This document shows, one piece after another, positions 60,567 to 64,000 of a DNA stretch of 64,000 nt (position 1 is its first letter; every line of letters begins with the position of its first letter). The DNA is taken from contig JBCDDC010000002.1 in the NCBI GenBank assembly GCA_039180675.1, forward strand, positions 124,001-188,000. The letters run 5' to 3'. The position numbers and the translations under genes are program-made. Origin of the DNA: Thermohalobaculum sp039180675 (GTDB lineage Bacteria; Pseudomonadota; Alphaproteobacteria; Rhodobacterales; Rhodobacteraceae). The notes below the pieces were generated by a model that had not been told where the DNA came from, ran no database searches, and was given only the letters and a program-made list of their open reading frames with translations.

Positions 60567-61421
60567 TCATTCGGATTTCATGAGTTTTGCAAGCTCATCC
60601 CCCTGGCCGCCCGCGCTCAGCCTCGGGTGGAGTTCCAGCACGAGGCGCCGGAGTAGCGGCGGATCTGAGAGGCTGCGCATGGCGACGACGCCGGCGCCGT
60701 AGCGCTCGACGTCGGGCTTGGGCAGTGCTGTGAAGCCAAGGCCCGCGCACACGCATTCCATCACGGCCTCGACGCTGTCGATCACGATGACCTCCTTCGC
60801 TGCCTGCCCGGCCCGGGTCAGGTGGGCATCTATCAGGCTGCCGATCCCGGTTGCCGGAATGAACTGGATGAAGGGCAGTTCTTCCAGGCACCGCTCTATA
60901 GGGCTGCGTTCGTGATCGGCGGGGAGGGCCCAGACGATTTCCTCCTCGGCGATAACCGTCTGGTCTTCGGCATCGACACTGCCGGTTACCACGGCGGCAT
61001 CGAGTTCGCCTGCGTTCACTCGGTGCGTGAGGTCGTCCGAAAGCCCGGTCGTCATCTCGAACCTCGCGTTCGGGTGGGCCTGGCGGGCGCGGAGCAGCAT
61101 CGCCGGTGCGACCCTCACCGATGCCGTGGGAACGAAGCCGATGTGATAGATCCCGCTCAATCGCCCTGGCCGCGCGACAAGTGCGGTCATGGTCTCCTCG
61201 GCCGAAAGCACGTCGCGCGCGGCAAGCTCGACCTCGCGCCCGAGCGGCGTGAGCTGTGGCGGGCGGGTGGATCGGTCGAACAGGCTCACGCCGAGCGTTT
61301 GTTCAAGGGTTTTCATCTGCATGCTGACCGCACTCAGGGTCATGTTCAGCTCATTTGCTGCGCGCTGGAACGATCCTGTCCGGGCAATTGTAACCAGCGT
61401 TGCAAGGGGGCGATTCAGCAT
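60567..61421 (-). CDS. LysR-family transcriptional regulator
   Basis: This regulator of about 284 residues has an N-terminal winged helix (TLVTIARTGSFQRAANELNMTLSAVSMQMKTLEQTLG) and a LysR substrate-binding domain. ATG 61421 is used after AAGGAAG; an ATG at 61451 lacks a ribosome-binding site. It diverges from the acyl-CoA-dehydrogenase-family gene across 74 bp and precedes the SDR gene by 61 bp. It is thus a likely regulator of the divergent gene, and possibly of the SDR block. Confidence 0.9.
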   Translation of the reverse strand: MLNRPLATLVTIARTGSFQRAANELNMTLSAVSMQMKTLEQTLGVSLFDRSTRPPQLTPLGREVELAARDVLSAEETMTALVARPGRLSGIYHIGFVPTASVRVAPAMLLRARQAHPNARFEMTTGLSDDLTHRVNAGELDAAVVTGSVDAEDQTVIAEEEIVWALPADHERSPIERCLEELPFIQFIPATGIGSLIDAHLTRAGQAAKEVIVIDSVEAVMECVCAGLGFTALPKPDVERYGAGVVAMRSLSDPPLLRRLVLELHPRLSAGGQGDELAKLMKSE

Positions 61422-61495
61422 AAATTCAGACTTCCTTGATTTATTCTCCATTCTTATTTGCTTGTTTCGAAAGATCCAGCCTCCATACTGCGCCA

Positions 61496-62719
61496 ATGGG
61501 AAGCACACAAAATCGTGATGACCTCGTGATCGCCGCTCGCGATCTTGCCGAGACCCGGTTCGCTGCGCGCGCGGCGCATTGGGATCAGGAGCGCGTCTAT
61601 TGCTGGGAGAACGTCCGCGATCTCGCCGAAGCCGGGTTAATGGGGATGACCATCCCGACCGCGTACGGAGGAAAAGGCGCGGGCTGGCTTGATGTCGTCC
61701 GCGTCGTCGAGGAGATCGCCAAGCATTGCACTCTGACCGCCCGGATTGTGGTTGAGGGCAATATGGGCGGCATCAGCGCGGTCATGGCCTATGGAACCGA
61801 GACGCAGAAGCGGTTTTGTGCTCCCATCGTTCTCGCGGGTGACAAGCCGGCGATCTGCATCACCGAGCCGGATGCGGGTAGCGCTGCGACCGAGATGCGC
61901 ACTACCGCCCGGCGCAAGGGCGATCGGTATATCCTGAACGGATCGAAGCACTGGATCACAGGGGGAGGCATCTCCCAACTCTACGTGATCTTTGCGCGCG
62001 TGATCGACAGTTCGGGAAATGAAGAGGGGATCGGTGCGTTCCTGCTTCATGTCGATCCTGAGAAGCCAATGCCGAACGGTTTCGAGATCGTCCGGCATGA
62101 GCGCACGATGGGCCTCTGCGGCATGCCGGAGGCAGAGCTCGCCTTCACCGATCTGGAGATCGCGGAGGACATGGTTCTGATGCCGCCATCAGGCTTCGCG
62201 CGCGGTTTTGCCGATCTCATGAACGCCTATAACAGCCAGCGGGTCGGCGCGGGCACGGTGGCGCTCGGCGTCGCCGCCGGTGCGATGGAACATGCCAAGC
62301 GGTACCTTTTGGAGCGGCACCAGTTCGGCCGCCCGATTGCCGAATTCCAGGGCCTGCAATGGATGCTGGCCGATATGGATACTCAGATCCACGCCGCGCG
62401 GCTGATGCTGCATGACGCAGCCCAATGCGGCGGGCAGTTCCCGGACCCGGCCAAAGCGGCCCGTGCCAAGCTTTTCGCGTCCGAGATGGCGATCAAAGTC
62501 GTGTCCGATGCGCTCCAGATGTTCGGCGCGAGGGGTTATGGCTCGGAGGAACCACTCGAGCGGATGTATCGCGATGTGCGCATGTTCACGATCGGCGGCG
62601 GCACGGCGCAGGTTCTGCGCAATCAGATTGCGGGATCCGCGCTTGGTATGAAGACACCGCAGACCCGCGATGGCTACAGCCGCCTCGCGGAGCCTGCGAT
62701 CCACCTCGCGGCGGAGTAA
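61496..62719 (+). CDS. Acyl-CoA dehydrogenase superfamily protein, 3-sulfinopropanoyl-CoA desulfinase (Acd)-like
   Basis: This 407-residue FAD flavoprotein has CITEPDAGSAATEM (FAD binding) and WITGGGIS. The C-terminal domain ends with RMFTIGGGTAQVLRNQIAG. The usual base positions are not glutamates: MFTIGGGT has Gly368 where MCAD has Glu376, and NSQRVGAG has Gln248 at the isovaleryl-type base position. Arg83 lies in TARIVVEGN. This combination (Gln base, Arg) is what I recall for Acd, the desulfinase that removes sulfite from 3-sulfinopropanoyl-CoA. An ordinary dehydrogenase function is less likely. The start is ATG 61496. Confidence 0.72.
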   Translation: MGSTQNRDDLVIAARDLAETRFAARAAHWDQERVYCWENVRDLAEAGLMGMTIPTAYGGKGAGWLDVVRVVEEIAKHCTLTARIVVEGNMGGISAVMAYGTETQKRFCAPIVLAGDKPAICITEPDAGSAATEMRTTARRKGDRYILNGSKHWITGGGISQLYVIFARVIDSSGNEEGIGAFLLHVDPEKPMPNGFEIVRHERTMGLCGMPEAELAFTDLEIAEDMVLMPPSGFARGFADLMNAYNSQRVGAGTVALGVAAGAMEHAKRYLLERHQFGRPIAEFQGLQWMLADMDTQIHAARLMLHDAAQCGGQFPDPAKAARAKLFASEMAIKVVSDALQMFGARGYGSEEPLERMYRDVRMFTIGGGTAQVLRNQIAGSALGMKTPQTRDGYSRLAEPAIHLAAE

Positions 62720-63775
62720 TCAGCCAAAGCGCGAAAGGCTGTAGGCGGCGAGATCCGGGTCTCCGTTGCCGAGCAGATGGGCGGCCATCATCTCTCCGAC
62801 AACCGGCGCAAGCGTCACACCGCTGTGCATGACGGCGATGGACAGCTTTGGATGTCCCGGCACTGAACCCAGGATGGGAAATCCGTCGCGCGGCATCGGA
62901 CGATTGGTGATGCGCCGCTCGTCCTCGATCATCGTCGTGCCAGGGAAGAGGGCCTGGAGCGTGGAGAGGACCTCAGCCGCGGTCGCATCGACAGCTTCGT
63001 CGTCGTGTGTCCCGGCATAGTCCGCGCCAGCAATGATGCGCCCGTCACCCATTTGCCAGAAATGTGCCTGTGGAGACGCGAGGAATGGTTGCGCAAGGGG
63101 AGCTTGCGGATCTGTCCGCAGCAGCATGCCGGGTGAAGCATCGAGCGGCAGATCGATTCCGATGTGCTCAAGCAGCCTTACGGAGCTGAGACCCGCGGCA
63201 ACAACAGTTTGGTCAAAGGTGATCTCCGTACCGTCTTCGAGGACGACTTTCCCGTGATCCGGATCCAGCCGTACAACCTCGAGCACTTGGTGCAGGCGCG
63301 CGCCCGCCGCCACGGCGGCAGACAGGAAGGCCCAGGCGATCCTGTCGGGGTCCGCGAGACCCTCAGCAGGGCACCAGAGCGCCTGATCCGGGGGGTCTAT
63401 GCTGGGAACGATCCGCGTGATCTCTTCGCGGGTAACGAGATGCGTTTCATGGCCAAGGCGGTTGTGATCTTCTACAACCGCCGACATCTTGCCTCTCATC
63501 TCCTCCCAGTTCAGCGACCCTGAGAGGCGGAGAGGCAGCCCGGGCACACTCGTGGAAAGCGATTTCCACAGCTTTAGCGACCGCACCCGCAGCCGGAAAT
63601 AAGCTTCGCTTTCGGAAAGATGCGCGTTGATCCAGGCAAGTGAGCCTTGGGTCGCGGCCCGGGCTGGGTCGCCCGGGTCGAAAACGGTCACATCGCCGCC
63701 GCGCCGGACAAGGTGGAGCGCAATCGACGCCCCAACAATTCCCGCGCCGATCACGGCGATTTTTGGGGAGCTCAT
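62720..63775 (-). CDS. FAD-dependent amine oxidoreductase (D-amino acid dehydrogenase-like)
   Basis: This 351-residue DAO-family flavoprotein has the FAD motif VIGAGIVGASIALHLVRRGGDVTVFD and GSLAWINAHLS. The C-terminal end has AVMHSGVTLAPVVGEMMAAHLLG. It oxidises an amine or D-amino acid. Its stop abuts the Acd-like stop with no spacer. Its ATG overlaps the permease stop (ATGA), so it works with a polar amino acid importer. The substrate is unknown. Confidence 0.88.
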   Translation of the reverse strand: MSSPKIAVIGAGIVGASIALHLVRRGGDVTVFDPGDPARAATQGSLAWINAHLSESEAYFRLRVRSLKLWKSLSTSVPGLPLRLSGSLNWEEMRGKMSAVVEDHNRLGHETHLVTREEITRIVPSIDPPDQALWCPAEGLADPDRIAWAFLSAAVAAGARLHQVLEVVRLDPDHGKVVLEDGTEITFDQTVVAAGLSSVRLLEHIGIDLPLDASPGMLLRTDPQAPLAQPFLASPQAHFWQMGDGRIIAGADYAGTHDDEAVDATAAEVLSTLQALFPGTTMIEDERRITNRPMPRDGFPILGSVPGHPKLSIAVMHSGVTLAPVVGEMMAAHLLGNGDPDLAAYSLSRFG

Positions 63776-64000
63776 CGAATGAACTGAGGCCGAAACCTGA
63801 ATCGTGCCCGTTGCTCAGGTGCGAGGTGCTGGTTCAGGCGCCGCCCGACAATCCCGAAGACGGCGATCAGTGCGAGGGTCGCGAGGATGAAATAGACTGC
63901 CGCGATCGGGTATGCGACGAACGGATTGAATGTCTTCTCCGCGAAGTAGTTGGCGTAGTAGAGCGCATCCCCCTGCTGCCGCCATGCCGGAAAACTGGAG
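63772..64000 (-). CDS. Polar amino acid ABC transporter permease (3' part, truncated by window edge)
   Basis: The reverse strand encodes about 75 C-terminal residues including YYANYFAEKTFNPFVAYPIA and VYFILATLALIAVFGIVGRR. This is the closing part of a HisM/GlnP-type permease: a periplasmic loop and the last membrane helix with a basic cytoplasmic tail (QRARFRFRPQFIR). The stop TGA overlaps the DAO-family start. The rest of the importer lies beyond the window. Confidence 0.8.
   Translation of the reverse strand, partial: SSFPAWRQQGDALYYANYFAEKTFNPFVAYPIAAVYFILATLALIAVFGIVGRRLNQHLAPEQRARFRFRPQFIR

Noticed and set aside
1..64000. tRNA genes, rRNA, prophage, IS elements or CRISPR arrays
   Set aside because: None was recognised by eye; a dedicated scan would be needed to exclude a tRNA in the longer gaps.

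Overview
This 64 kb window is chromosomal DNA from a GC-rich alphaproteobacterium, most likely a marine Rhodobacteraceae (Roseobacter-type) species. The evidence is a separate F0-only ATP synthase operon (atpI-B-E-F'-F with a split b/b' stator), several ABC importers with Tat-like binding-protein signals, many ATGA/TGATG stop-start overlaps, and a UbiK/YbjN/ProC/CsaA block. No rRNA, tRNA, CRISPR array, phage gene or intact insertion sequence was seen.

Layout. 1-2.2 kb: 3' end of an OmpA-domain gene, two small membrane proteins (DUF4396, MAPEG) and a P-loop kinase-like protein. 2.3-4.9 kb (minus): F0 operon with a near-consensus promoter and a bidirectional terminator. 5.4-6.9 kb: UxaA-type sugar-acid dehydratase. 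7.1-12.2 kb (minus): Rieske oxygenase plus aldo/keto reductase, then a CaiB/BaiF CoA-transferase and a two-subunit family I CoA-transferase/hydrolase. 12.4-21.2 kb (plus): DMT permease, a polyamine-type ABC importer (potF-H-I-G order) and a fused HyuA-HyuB hydantoinase/5-oxoprolinase. 21.2-25.8 kb: small secreted proteins, an HTTM membrane protein, UbiK, YbjN, ProC and CsaA. 25.8-30.8 kb: AAA ATPase, an EnvZ-like kinase without a partner, an MBL-fold hydrolase and a KpsS-like protein. 30.9-37.8 kb: ArgE-type deacetylase with an oligopeptide-type ABC importer. 37.9-41.2 kb (minus): SAM-cyclase-AAA-TPR regulator. 41.3-50.1 kb (minus): a ten-gene nucleoside uptake and catabolism operon. 50.2-53.7 kb: STAS / MBL / CHASE2-SpoIIE signalling genes. 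53.7-64 kb: apt, then a catabolic block (GhrB-like reductase, DMT, PanE-like, HAD, FAH, hydratase, SDR, LysR), a divergent acyl-CoA-dehydrogenase-family gene that resembles 3-sulfinopropanoyl-CoA desulfinase, and a D-amino-acid-dehydrogenase-like flavoprotein coupled to a polar amino acid ABC permease that runs off the window.

How the parts work together. Most of the window is an array of import-plus-catabolism modules, each an ABC importer or CoA activation step with its degradative enzymes. The most novel-looking module is the nucleoside operon at 41.3-50.1 kb. It couples a BMP-type nucleoside ABC importer, nucleoside hydrolase, ribokinase and cytidine deaminase to an isopenicillin-N-synthase-like 2-oxoglutarate/Fe oxygenase, a VOC protein and a TrpF-like isomerase that keeps its catalytic Cys/Asp pair. 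This suggests an oxidative salvage route for a modified nucleoside or base. The second is the LysR/desulfinase-like pair at 60.6-62.7 kb, where the usual catalytic glutamate of acyl-CoA dehydrogenases is absent. All functional calls come from reading sequence motifs; no database search was run.
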